NCBI GenBank assembly: GCA_041603535.1
Contig: JBFIEE010000005.1
Coordinates: 1-64,000 of the forward strand
Direction: 5' to 3'
Source: HB2-32-21 sp041603535
GTDB lineage: Bacteria; Pseudomonadota; Gammaproteobacteria; Pseudomonadales; Porticoccaceae
DNA length: 64,000 nt
Below are positions 16,722 to 24,865 of the stretch, piece after piece. A model generated the notes under the pieces. It worked only from the letters and a program-made list of their open reading frames with translations, had not been told where the DNA came from and did no database searches. A program made the translations under genes and the position numbers. The first letter of the stretch is position 1. Each line of letters begins with the position of its first letter.

Positions 16722-18071
16722 ATGACCTCCAACAAGGACACCGCGAACCTTAAGAAAAAGAGTGGGTTTTTTGCCCGCTGGCGTCGTTCTGAGCCTGAGC
16801 AAGAAGTCGGCGAGGTGGAGCCTGATGCGCCGCAGACTACGGGGTCGGATGACAACAACCTTGTGCCTGAGGATGGTGATCGGTTCGGCGCTGAGGTTGA
16901 GTCGCAATCTGCTCCCCAGCACGCGGACACACAAATTACCCCCTCACAGCCGTTGTCATTACCCAGCTCAGAAAATTTTGTTGGCGAGGATCAGTATGCC
17001 ACTGAACAGGTTCGGCCTGGCTACGCAATCGATACCCAGGAGGTTGTCGATGATCGCACAGAGACAGATGCCCGGTACGCGGAACAACTCGCAGTGCCAG
17101 ATGCAGAGCAAAGTTCTGACGCGACCGTAACCCCGACGGCACCAAAACCGTCCAGGCCGCCTGGTTTGTTTAGTCGTGCGCTGTCAAAAACGGGTCGAGG
17201 CATAGAGACTGTTCTATTGGGACGGCGACAGATTGACCAACAGCTGTTCGATGACCTGGAGACCCAGTTACTGGTTGCCGATGTGGGTGTTGATGTTTGT
17301 ACCGAAATCATTGATGACCTCACTGATCGAGTGAAGCGTCGACAATTGGGTAACAGTGATGCGCTAAGAGCGGAGTTGCACCAGGTGATGGTGGATATTC
17401 TGAGTCCCTGCGAGCAAGCGCTGGACGTGGCCCGACAGCAACCCTTTGTTGTGCTGGTTGTGGGCGTGAACGGTGTGGGCAAAACGACCACCATTGGCAA
17501 GCTGGCGCGCAACTTCCAGAAACAGGGTCTTTCGGTGATGCTGGCAGCCGGGGACACGTTCCGGGCTGCCGCCGTGGAGCAGTTGCAGGCGTGGGGTCAA
17601 CGTAACGATGTTCCTGTGGTTGCACAACATACGGGCGCGGATAGCGCCTCGGTGATCTACGATGCCATTGAATCGGCCATCGCACGCAACATCGACGTAT
17701 TGATTGCAGACACGGCCGGTCGCCTGCACACCAAAAGTAATCTCATGGAAGAGCTGGTCAAAATCAAGCGTGTCATGGCGAAACTAGATTCCAGTGCACC
17801 CCATGAAGTATTGCTTGTGCTGGACGCCGGCACTGGCCAGAACGCCCTGAGGCAGGTGCAGGAGTTTGACGGTGCTGTGGGGGTGACGGGTCTGGTGGTG
17901 ACCAAGCTTGACGGCACAGCCAGGGGTGGTGTGGTGTTTGCACTATGTAAGCGATTTGGTATTCCCATCCGGTATGTTGGATTAGGCGAGGGGCTTGATG
18001 ACTTGCGCGCTTTCGCAGCGGCTGATTATGTGCGAGCCATGTTGTCCGAAGATAAAAATGATACATTTTGA
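16722..18071 (+). CDS. ftsY: Signal recognition particle receptor FtsY
   Basis: 449 aa. GTPase that docks SRP-ribosome complexes at the inner membrane. A basic N-terminal patch (LKKKSGFFARWRR) that can contact lipid is followed by a long acidic, low-complexity A domain to about residue 140, then the NG domain: GVNGVGKTTTIGKLA, DTAGRLHT, TKLDGTARGGV and GLGEGLDDLRAF. The stop overlaps the ftsE start by 14 bp. Confidence 0.97.
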   Translation: MTSNKDTANLKKKSGFFARWRRSEPEQEVGEVEPDAPQTTGSDDNNLVPEDGDRFGAEVESQSAPQHADTQITPSQPLSLPSSENFVGEDQYATEQVRPGYAIDTQEVVDDRTETDARYAEQLAVPDAEQSSDATVTPTAPKPSRPPGLFSRALSKTGRGIETVLLGRRQIDQQLFDDLETQLLVADVGVDVCTEIIDDLTDRVKRRQLGNSDALRAELHQVMVDILSPCEQALDVARQQPFVVLVVGVNGVGKTTTIGKLARNFQKQGLSVMLAAGDTFRAAAVEQLQAWGQRNDVPVVAQHTGADSASVIYDAIESAIARNIDVLIADTAGRLHTKSNLMEELVKIKRVMAKLDSSAPHEVLLVLDAGTGQNALRQVQEFDGAVGVTGLVVTKLDGTARGGVVFALCKRFGIPIRYVGLGEGLDDLRAFAAADYVRAMLSEDKNDTF

Positions 18072-18732
18072 CAATGTTAGCAAGCGTTACGCGGAGGGTC
18101 ATGAGGCGCTGAGTGGCGTTAATTTGTTCCTTGACGCAGGAGAAATGGCTTTTTTGACGGGGCACTCCGGTGCCGGTAAAAGCACCCTGCTGAAGCTCAT
18201 TATGCTGATGGAGCGACCCAGTCGCGGTCAGGTTCTGATTAATGGCAAAAACCTTAACCGTTTGCATCATAGCGAAGTGCCCTATTATCGTCGTCGCATC
18301 GGCGTGGTGTTCCAGAACCATCAGTTATTGTGTGATCGCACCGTGTTTGACAACACGGCCTTACCTCTGCTGGTGTCCGGGTACCCGACACGGGACATCG
18401 GCCGACGGGTGCGGGCGGCGCTTGATAAGGTGGGGTTACTCGACAAGGAAAAGCTTAATCCGCTGCAGCTATCCGGTGGTGAACAACAGCGGGTCGGCAT
18501 CGCACGGGCAGTTGTCCATAAACCTCGAATACTGCTTGCCGATGAACCCACGGGCAATCTGGACCCAGAGCTCTCTGCCGAAATCATGACCTTGTTTCGG
18601 GACTTTAGTGATGTGGGAGTGACTGTATTGATCGCCACTCACGATATTGACCTGGTATCCCGCATGGGCGAGCGGGTGATGGCTCTCAAGTCTGGTGTAA
18701 TCGACGCCGGACAGCTTTATGAAGCAAGATAG
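18058..18732 (+). CDS. ftsE: Cell division ATP-binding protein FtsE
   Basis: 224 aa starting MIHFDNVSKRY, within the end of ftsY (14-bp overlap). ABC ATPase with Walker A GHSGAGKSTL, signature LSGGEQQRVGIARA, Walker B LLADEPTGNLD and switch His in ATHDID. Works with FtsX at the divisome to control septal murein hydrolases. The reading frame runs further upstream inside ftsY, but that part is not FtsE. The ftsX start overlaps its end by another 14 bp. Confidence 0.96.
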   Translation: MIHFDNVSKRYAEGHEALSGVNLFLDAGEMAFLTGHSGAGKSTLLKLIMLMERPSRGQVLINGKNLNRLHHSEVPYYRRRIGVVFQNHQLLCDRTVFDNTALPLLVSGYPTRDIGRRVRAALDKVGLLDKEKLNPLQLSGGEQQRVGIARAVVHKPRILLADEPTGNLDPELSAEIMTLFRDFSDVGVTVLIATHDIDLVSRMGERVMALKSGVIDAGQLYEAR

Positions 18733-19738
18733 ACATAAGGTGGCTAAAACACCCAGCGTCGCGCGAGCGGGAAAAGATACCCTCAGTGGCGCCGTGGGAA
18801 CGACTACCGGAATCGGGGTAATATTTGACAGCTGGCTGCGTAGCCATCGTAGCAACGGCAGCGAAAGCTTCGCGCGGATGAAGGCGGAGCCGTTACAGAG
18901 TCTGATGACTACCCTGGTAATAGCCATTGCCATGGCTTTGCCCGCAGCACTTTTTGTGTTTGTGATGAGCCTTCAGCAGTTGGGAGGGTCCTGGCACAAC
19001 AGCGCACGGATCAGCGTGTTTCTGAAGCGAGACGCCACATCCGAAGTTGTGCAGAGCCTAATTAAAACGGTACAGGCATTACCGCAACTGGACCAGGTCA
19101 CCTATTTATCTCCGGAGGCGGCCCTGGCTGAGTTCCAGCAGACCTCGGGGTTTGGTGAAGCTTTGGCGTTACTCGACACCAACCCACTGCCAGGAGTGTT
19201 GTTATTGTCACCGAAGCCGACCTGGGCCAATGAGGCAAGCGGCGTGACTGCTCTGATCAAGGCGCTCAAACAATTATCGGGTGTTGACGAAGTGCAACTC
19301 GATCTGCAGTGGTTGCAGCGGATGCAGCAGATTCTTGAGATAGGTCAACGCATTGCGGTGCTGCTGGGTTTTACACTGTCGCTGGGTGTCCTGCTGGTCG
19401 TCGGTAACACAATACGCCTGGCCATCGAGAGTCGTCGGGACGAAATTGAGGTTGTTAAACTGGTTGGCGGGACGGATGCATTCGTGCGGCGACCTTTCCT
19501 GTATACCGGCCTGTGGTACGGACTATTCGGTGGCTTGCTTGCCTGGTTGGGCGTAACACTGGCAAGTCTGTGGCTCAACAGCAATGTGGAAAAGGTGGCC
19601 GCGCTTTATCAAAGTGACTTTCTGCTCACCGGTCCAGGCTGGCGAGGGTTGCTGGTTCTGATGGTGTTGGGGGGTCTGCTGGGGCTGTTGGGAGCTGCGT
19701 TGGCGGTGGGCCGACATATCGCCCGCGTCGAACCCTGA
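18719..19738 (+). CDS. ftsX: Cell division protein FtsX
   Basis: 339 aa membrane protein with four predicted helices: about 61-83, then after a large periplasmic loop three near 215-237, 260-285 and 306-328. The loop region holds ARISVFLKRDAT and the cytoplasmic coupling region has SRRDEIEVVKLVGGTDAFVRRPFLY, both typical. An N-terminal cytosolic extension of about 50 residues precedes the first helix, as in Pseudomonas FtsX. Confidence 0.95.
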   Translation: MKQDRHKVAKTPSVARAGKDTLSGAVGTTTGIGVIFDSWLRSHRSNGSESFARMKAEPLQSLMTTLVIAIAMALPAALFVFVMSLQQLGGSWHNSARISVFLKRDATSEVVQSLIKTVQALPQLDQVTYLSPEAALAEFQQTSGFGEALALLDTNPLPGVLLLSPKPTWANEASGVTALIKALKQLSGVDEVQLDLQWLQRMQQILEIGQRIAVLLGFTLSLGVLLVVGNTIRLAIESRRDEIEVVKLVGGTDAFVRRPFLYTGLWYGLFGGLLAWLGVTLASLWLNSNVEKVAALYQSDFLLTGPGWRGLLVLMVLGGLLGLLGAALAVGRHIARVEP

Positions 19739-19781
19739 TTAAACTGATAAAACAGCAGGTTAGATGAACTTTTTGGGTGTC

Positions 19782-19809
19782 TGGACATCTAAGCTAGCGA
19801 TGGTAAACT
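19782..19809 (+). promoter_or_regulatory. Sigma-70 promoter of rpoH
   Basis: TGGACA (19782-19787), a 16-bp spacer and TAAACT (19804-19809), preceded by TGG to give an extended -10. Transcription would start about 20 nt before the rpoH ATG at 19834, leaving a short leader. Confidence 0.5.
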
Positions 19810-19833
19810 ACGTCGCCCAACTTTGAGGTAGCT

Positions 19834-20688
19834 ATGAACAAAAGTCTCCAATCTTTGCAGTGGATGGCGCCAGGGGAGAACGTTGCGGCCTATATGCAGG
19901 GTGTGCACTCTATCGCCGTGCTGTCCGCTGAGGACGAAAAAGCCCTCGCCGAGCAATTGTATTATGACGATAACCTGGAGAGTGCGCGCCAACTGGTGTT
20001 ATCGCACCTGCGGTTTGTGGTCCATATTGCCCGCTCCTACAATGGTTACGGATTGCCGCTGGCCGATCTCATTCAGGAAGGAAACGTTGGCCTGATGAAA
20101 GCTGTACGGCGCTTCAATCCGGAAAAAGGTGTCCGGCTGATTTCTTTTGCGGTGCACTGGATCAAGGCTGAAATTCATGAATACGTGTTGCGCAACTGGC
20201 GTATTGTCAAAGTGGCAACCACCAAGGCGCAACGCAAGCTGTTTTTTAATCTGCGCGGATCAAAGAAGCGATTAGCCTGGTTGACCAATGATGAAGCGAA
20301 CGCGGTTGCCAAAGATTTGGGTGTCGATGTCAAACAAGTTTACGAAATGGAAAAGCGGCTGTCCGCGCGTGATGCCGGGTTTGATGGGGCAGTCGATGAT
20401 GACGATGATGACGCGTATCAGGCGCCCGCGCAGTACCTGGAAGATTCTCGTGCTGATCCCGCTTTAATTTTGGAGGAAGCGGACTGGGAAACGGATAGCA
20501 ATGATCGGTTGGCACAAGCGCTGGACGAACTTGATGAGCGCAGCCAGGATATTCTGCGACAACGTTGGCTTAGTGAAAATAAGGCCACGCTGCATGATCT
20601 GGCGGCCAAGTATTCGATTTCGGCAGAACGGATAAGGCAACTTGAACAAGGTGCGATGAAGAAAATAAGGGCCGTTCTCGAAGCCTGA
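19834..20688 (+). CDS. rpoH: RNA polymerase heat-shock sigma factor RpoH (sigma-32)
   Basis: 284 aa (E. coli 284). Region 2 has LVLSHLRFVVHIARSYNGYGLPLADLIQEGN, region 2.4 RLISFAVHWIKAEI, the RpoH box KAQRKLFFNLR, and region 4.2 SAERIRQLEQGAMKKIR. An acidic stretch (about 186-193, mostly Asp) lies between regions 3 and 4. GAGGT precedes the ATG. Positioned after ftsX, as in E. coli and Pseudomonas. Confidence 0.97.
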   Translation: MNKSLQSLQWMAPGENVAAYMQGVHSIAVLSAEDEKALAEQLYYDDNLESARQLVLSHLRFVVHIARSYNGYGLPLADLIQEGNVGLMKAVRRFNPEKGVRLISFAVHWIKAEIHEYVLRNWRIVKVATTKAQRKLFFNLRGSKKRLAWLTNDEANAVAKDLGVDVKQVYEMEKRLSARDAGFDGAVDDDDDDAYQAPAQYLEDSRADPALILEEADWETDSNDRLAQALDELDERSQDILRQRWLSENKATLHDLAAKYSISAERIRQLEQGAMKKIRAVLEA

Positions 20689-20741
20689 TTTCTTTACAGC
20701 AAACCACTATATGCTGGCGGGGAATCTGATGGCAGGTTGAA

Positions 20742-20777
20742 GTCAAAAAAGCCGCGAGGAACCGCGGCTTTTTTGAC
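20742..20777 (+). terminator. Intrinsic terminator of rpoH
   Basis: A 15-bp perfect stem (20742-20756 / 20763-20777) with core GCCGCG/CGCGGC flanked by six A and six T, and a 6-nt loop. About 55 bp past the rpoH stop. Confidence 0.88.
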
Positions 20778-20938
20778 CGCCGTTCGGGCCGTCGAGATGG
20801 TTCCGCGCGCTAGCCCCGACATACGCTGGCACCGACATAATAGTTGGTTAGAGGTTGGTTAATAACGCCGTCGGTTAACGCCTTCACCTAACACCTTCAC
20901 TGAAGGCTAGACAAAAACCCCAAGCTGAGTTTGCGCAT

Positions 20939-21340
20939 TTGAATACTTCCGTATCTCCCCCGCGCCATCACAAGTGGCTGGCCGTGCTGGCTGCATTTAA
21001 CGGATTACTGGCGGTTTCTCTCGGCGCATTTGGTGCGCATGGATTGCAGAGTTTTGCGTCACCGGAACTGTTGCCGACCTGGCAGACGGGGGTGCGTTAC
21101 CATATGTTTCACGTTGTCGCTGCGCTGATAGCCGGATTTTGCGGCATTGGGCCGGTGGCTCGACGCTGGGCTACGTTTGCGGGCTGGTTGTTTCTTGCGG
21201 GCATTTTTCTATTTTGCGGTAGTCTCTATTTGCTGGTTCTCGCGCCACAAAGTTGGTTGGGTCTAAGTGCTCCGGTAGGTGGCGCGTTGTTTATGCTGGG
21301 TTGGGTTTCCCTGACGTGGGCCCTGGTCACCAGTAAATAG
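20939..21340 (+). CDS. DUF423 family membrane protein
   Basis: 133 aa small inner-membrane protein with about four helices. The family pattern LAAFNGLLAVSLGAFGAHGL is visible near the N-terminus and YHMFHVVAALIAG in the middle. TTG start; no better start is present in frame, and the ribosome site is weak. Function unknown. The trmB Shine-Dalgarno overlaps its stop, so the two are coupled. Confidence 0.82.
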   Translation: MNTSVSPPRHHKWLAVLAAFNGLLAVSLGAFGAHGLQSFASPELLPTWQTGVRYHMFHVVAALIAGFCGIGPVARRWATFAGWLFLAGIFLFCGSLYLLVLAPQSWLGLSAPVGGALFMLGWVSLTWALVTSK

Positions 21341-21350
21341 GAGCGTTCTG

Positions 21351-22085
21351 TTGATTAAAGTGCCTGATCAGAATGCTCGGACGAGCGATTTGCCTGGTCC
21401 TGAATACAAGAAAAAACCGGTGCGCAGCTATGTCATCCGTAGCGGGCGTATTACTGCGGGTCAAATCAAGGCCCTTGAAGAGCACTGGCCGCATTATCGA
21501 CTCAGCCTGTTTGCTGGAAGAGTCCCGAGCTGGCAGACAGTGTTTCATCGGGTGGCGCCGGTTGTTCTTGAAATCGGCTTTGGCATGGGCGATTCCCTGT
21601 CTGAAATGGTGGCGAATGACCCGGACAAGGACTTTATTGGCATAGAGGTACACGCGCCTGGTGCGGGACGGCTGGTAAGCAACGCAGCGAAGGCGGGATT
21701 GCCCAATCTGCGTGTCTATTTAGCAGATGCGGTAGATGTGCTAACCGACTGTATTCCAGAACAAAGCCTGGCACGCGTGCAGATTTATTTTCCAGATCCC
21801 TGGCACAAAAGAAAGCATCATAAGCGGCGTTTGGTGCAGACATCACTGGCGGAGCAAATTTGCCAGAAACTTGAACCCGGTGGCATCTTCCACCTGGCCA
21901 CGGATTGGCAACCCTACGCCGAGTACATGGTCGAGGCAATCGGTGCTGTTGCTGGCTTCCAGAATATGGCGCAGCAGGGGGTGTACTGTTCACGACCCGA
22001 CTATCGGCCGGCTACAAAATTTGAACGACGCGGATTAAAGATGGGCCATGGCGTGTGGGATCTGATGTACCAGCGAACGCATTGA
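21351..22085 (+). CDS. trmB: tRNA (guanine-N7)-methyltransferase
   Basis: 244 aa. Makes m7G46 in tRNA. SAM motif VLEIGFGMGDSL, acidic loop FIGIEVHAPGAGRL, the family signature YFPDPWHKRKHHKRRLVQ and C-terminal PATKFERRG. TTG start with AGGAG 7 nt upstream, overlapping the DUF423 stop. Confidence 0.95.
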   Translation: MIKVPDQNARTSDLPGPEYKKKPVRSYVIRSGRITAGQIKALEEHWPHYRLSLFAGRVPSWQTVFHRVAPVVLEIGFGMGDSLSEMVANDPDKDFIGIEVHAPGAGRLVSNAAKAGLPNLRVYLADAVDVLTDCIPEQSLARVQIYFPDPWHKRKHHKRRLVQTSLAEQICQKLEPGGIFHLATDWQPYAEYMVEAIGAVAGFQNMAQQGVYCSRPDYRPATKFERRGLKMGHGVWDLMYQRTH

Positions 22086-22099
22086 AAGCCCATGCAGAT

Positions 22100-22594
22100 A
22101 TGACGGTTCAGTCGTTCTGGGAGTATTCTCTATTGCTGTATGCGCAGCCGGGGGTTGCCGAGTACTGCATCGACATGCAGGACAGGTACGGTGTACTGGT
22201 CAACCTCATGTTGTTTTGTTGCTGGGTTGGCAGCCGTCAAATGGAGCTGGATAAAAGCGTCATTAAGGAGGCCGAACGGTCGATAGTTGATTTTAACGCT
22301 GAGGTTACCAGTCAGATAAGGCGCCGCCGCCGTGAGCTAAGCAGGCCTGTTGATGGCACGGCTGAGCGGTATGCGGATGCAAAACGAAAATTGTTCGAGG
22401 CAGAATTAAACGCGGAGCGGGACGAGCACCAGAAATTGTTAGACTGGTTTAGTGATGCTGTGCTGCCCGGTCCACCCGATGGTGGCACTGCAAGCAAATT
22501 TATCAGGGCTAACCTGCGTTGTTATCTGGACAATTGTAACGTTGCACGGACTATTCCGAGCCCCTTACTTGATGCAGCATTGAAGAATTGTTAA
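22100..22594 (+). CDS. TIGR02444 (DUF2390) family protein
   Basis: 164 aa from ATG 22100. The N-terminal pattern SFWEYSLLLYAQPGVAEYCIDMQD..YGVLVNLMLFC matches the TIGR02444 family of gammaproteobacterial proteins. The C-terminal part is helical and charged. No enzymatic motif is seen; function unknown. It follows trmB by 14 bp and is probably co-transcribed. Confidence 0.75.
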   Translation: MTVQSFWEYSLLLYAQPGVAEYCIDMQDRYGVLVNLMLFCCWVGSRQMELDKSVIKEAERSIVDFNAEVTSQIRRRRRELSRPVDGTAERYADAKRKLFEAELNAERDEHQKLLDWFSDAVLPGPPDGGTASKFIRANLRCYLDNCNVARTIPSPLLDAALKNC

Positions 22595-22706
22595 CGCGGG
22601 CTGTGTCGCGGCCTGGGAATGAGGTAATATTCGCGCAATTGAGCCGGATAAGCGCAGACTAACAAACCGGTTAGACAAACCTGATAAACAAGCCAAGGAA
22701 TCCACG

Positions 22707-23483
22707 ATGAATAAAACCACTTATCTGGCAGTAATAGCCCTGCTTTCGATCGCGTTGGCCGGATGTGAAAAAACAACGGAAGGGAAGAAGCCGGATGAAG
22801 CGGCTGCGTCGTCAGCCGTTGCGGGGCTGGAGAGTGAGGAGCAAAAAGTCAGCTACATCATGGGGCTTAATATTGGCTCCCAGATCAACACAGACGACCT
22901 GAATTTTGATATTGATGCTTTTAACACCGGCATCAAGGATGCGCTGGCAAGCGCTGAACCCCGTTTGACAGAAGAGGAAACACAAAGTGTGATTGAGGCC
23001 TTTCAGACAAAATTAACTGCCAGGCAGGAGACGGCTGCCAAGGTTGTTAGTGAAGCCAATCTGCAAGAAGGCGACGCATTCCTCGCAGAAAAGGCGAAGA
23101 CCGAAGGTGTTGTCGTGCTCGACAGTGGTTTGCAATACAAAATTATTGAAGAGGGGACAGGGCCAGTACCGACCGCTGAAGATACCGTGGAAGTTCATTA
23201 TCGGGGTACCTTGATCAATGGCACAGAGTTTGATAGCTCCTACAAACGCGGTGTGCCGGCCCAGTTTGGCGTGACTCAGGTCATCCCCGGTTGGGTGGAA
23301 GCGCTACAATTGATGAAGGAAGGCGCCAAGTGGGAATTGTATATTCCCCCTGCCCTGGCCTATGGGCCGGGTGGCACAGGTGGTCTGATTGGCCCCAATC
23401 AAACACTGATTTTTGAGGTTGAGTTAGTGAAGGCATCCGTAGAAGAAATTGCTGAGCCTGAGCCTTCAACACCTGCACAATAA
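22707..23483 (+). CDS. FKBP-type peptidyl-prolyl isomerase lipoprotein (FkpA/Mip-like)
   Basis: 258 aa. A lipobox (LAGC, Cys20) shows a lipoprotein. An N-terminal dimerisation domain of the FkpA/Mip type follows (QKVSYIMGLNIG, about 46-130), then an FKBP domain (about 140-243): VEVHYRGTLINGTEFDSSY, VIPGWVEALQLMKEG and IPPALAYG. The C-terminal tail is acidic and Pro-rich. Assists folding in the periplasm. AAGGA precedes the ATG. Closed by a terminator. Confidence 0.92.
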   Translation: MNKTTYLAVIALLSIALAGCEKTTEGKKPDEAAASSAVAGLESEEQKVSYIMGLNIGSQINTDDLNFDIDAFNTGIKDALASAEPRLTEEETQSVIEAFQTKLTARQETAAKVVSEANLQEGDAFLAEKAKTEGVVVLDSGLQYKIIEEGTGPVPTAEDTVEVHYRGTLINGTEFDSSYKRGVPAQFGVTQVIPGWVEALQLMKEGAKWELYIPPALAYGPGGTGGLIGPNQTLIFEVELVKASVEEIAEPEPSTPAQ

Positions 23484-23551
23484 TTCAACGTCGGCACAAT
23501 AATATGGGGTGCCAGGCGTCGTGTGGCGATGGTGTCACCTGGTTGTTCTAT

Positions 23552-23576
23552 AAAAGGCCCCCGATGGGGCCTTTTT
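23552..23576 (+). terminator. Intrinsic terminator after the FKBP gene
   Basis: AAAAGGCCCC (23552-23561) pairs with GGGGCCTTTT (23566-23575) around a CGAT loop, followed by another T. About 70 bp past the stop. Confidence 0.85.
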
Positions 23577-23699
23577 ACTGGGCGGAGGATACTGGGCTGA
23601 TGTTTTGGTGAGATCGTTATGTGCCACGTTACTGCCTGCGCGTGCATATAACGCTGGTGTAGATCCACTGTGACCAGCAGAGAACAGCAACCGCGGGAT

Positions 23700-24215
23700 T
23701 CAGTTTTTGCGAGCCAACTGGAACAGGCCGAGCAAGGCCAGGCCGCTAAATGCCATCAGGGTGTAGCCAGGGATACTGATGCCAAACAGGGACCACTGCA
23801 CCAGCGCGCAATTACCGTCGCCACGTAATAGGATGGGCATGACCTCTAGCAGTGGAAACGCGCCGAAAAGATAGTCAGCCGGTGGGCCGCAGGCCGGTAC
23901 CAGGTCTTCCGGCAGACCCTGTAGCCGCAACTGACGGACCGAAAAAAAACCGCCGCCCATTGAGGTCAACATAGTGAGGGCCCCGTATGCTCGCCTTCCA
24001 GTCAGGCCAGGATTATGGAGCCAGGCAAGCAGGGCGACCAAACCAGTCAAAATTACGAAGACCCGCTGCACAATACACAAATAGCAGGGTTCCAGGCCCA
24101 GGCCGTACTGCATGAACAGTGCTGCAACGATGAGGCCAGTGGCGGCCAGAAATATCAGCAGATTGAGTGTGCGTGGGCCGGGAATAGAACGAAAACTGCG
24201 TGAACGAGCGTTCAT
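23700..24215 (-). CDS. dsbB: Disulfide bond formation protein DsbB
   Basis: 171 aa, four helices. Reoxidises DsbA and passes electrons to quinones. The first Cys pair is in EPCYLCIVQR and the second pair is in the periplasmic loop (PACGPPADYL ... GNCALVQW). Its ATG overlaps the acpH stop at ATGA, so it is the third gene of gshA-acpH-dsbB; glutathione and disulfide metabolism are thus linked. Confidence 0.94.
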   Translation of the reverse strand: MNARSRSFRSIPGPRTLNLLIFLAATGLIVAALFMQYGLGLEPCYLCIVQRVFVILTGLVALLAWLHNPGLTGRRAYGALTMLTSMGGGFFSVRQLRLQGLPEDLVPACGPPADYLFGAFPLLEVMPILLRGDGNCALVQWSLFGISIPGYTLMAFSGLALLGLFQLARKN

Positions 24216-24865
24216 AAACTGATTATTGAGGAGGTGTATTGGTTGGGTGATGAATTTGATCGGCGCGGATCACGGGCTGTGGGATGATCAGCGATAAAGC
24301 GTTGTGCAAAAACTGTCAGCTCAGCCATAACAGAGTTAAATTCTTCGATGAAATAAGCCTTATGTGCTAACACCAGGGGCCACGCTTCACTCAGGGTGAC
24401 AGGCTTGCGCAGTTTCTGTCCGACCCTGTGCAGCATAACCGGCACGACATCGGCATCGGCGTAGCTTTCCAGCCACCGCAGCCCGGGAGCACGCATACTG
24501 AACTGGCGCGCTGATTCTGGCAGCGAATGGTGGTGTGACCGTAAATGCTGGTAAAAGACCGCGCAGAACTTATCTAGCGTCATCGGATGATATTCGTGCC
24601 AGTGCTGAGCCAGGAGGTGATCAAAAGTTATATCGATCACAATGCCTGCGTAGCGCCGCCATGGGGGTGCGAAGAGCGTGCATAGATTGGCGACTTGCGG
24701 CATCTGGTTGGTTACGGAGTCGATCTGTCTGTGCAGACGGATGCCCTGTTCAACGGGTGGCGAATAGGTGCCCTGCAGCGGGCCTTTGACGAAGTCCCCG
24801 AGTAGTCCGCCGACCTGTCTGTCGAGATTGGGTCCAGACAGCAGCAGATGCGCCAGGTAATTCAT
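24212..24865 (-). CDS. acpH: Acyl carrier protein phosphodiesterase (DUF479)
   Basis: 217 aa. AcpH removes the phosphopantetheine arm from holo-ACP. Start MNYLAHLLLS is typical; GGLLGDFVKG and GIRLHRQIDSVTN carry the HD-type metal residues, and DITFDHLLAQHW another. The C-terminal 25 residues are a family-variable tail. Overlaps gshA and dsbB by 4 bp each. Confidence 0.88.
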   Translation of the reverse strand: MNYLAHLLLSGPNLDRQVGGLLGDFVKGPLQGTYSPPVEQGIRLHRQIDSVTNQMPQVANLCTLFAPPWRRYAGIVIDITFDHLLAQHWHEYHPMTLDKFCAVFYQHLRSHHHSLPESARQFSMRAPGLRWLESYADADVVPVMLHRVGQKLRKPVTLSEAWPLVLAHKAYFIEEFNSVMAELTVFAQRFIADHPTARDPRRSNSSPNQYTSSIISL

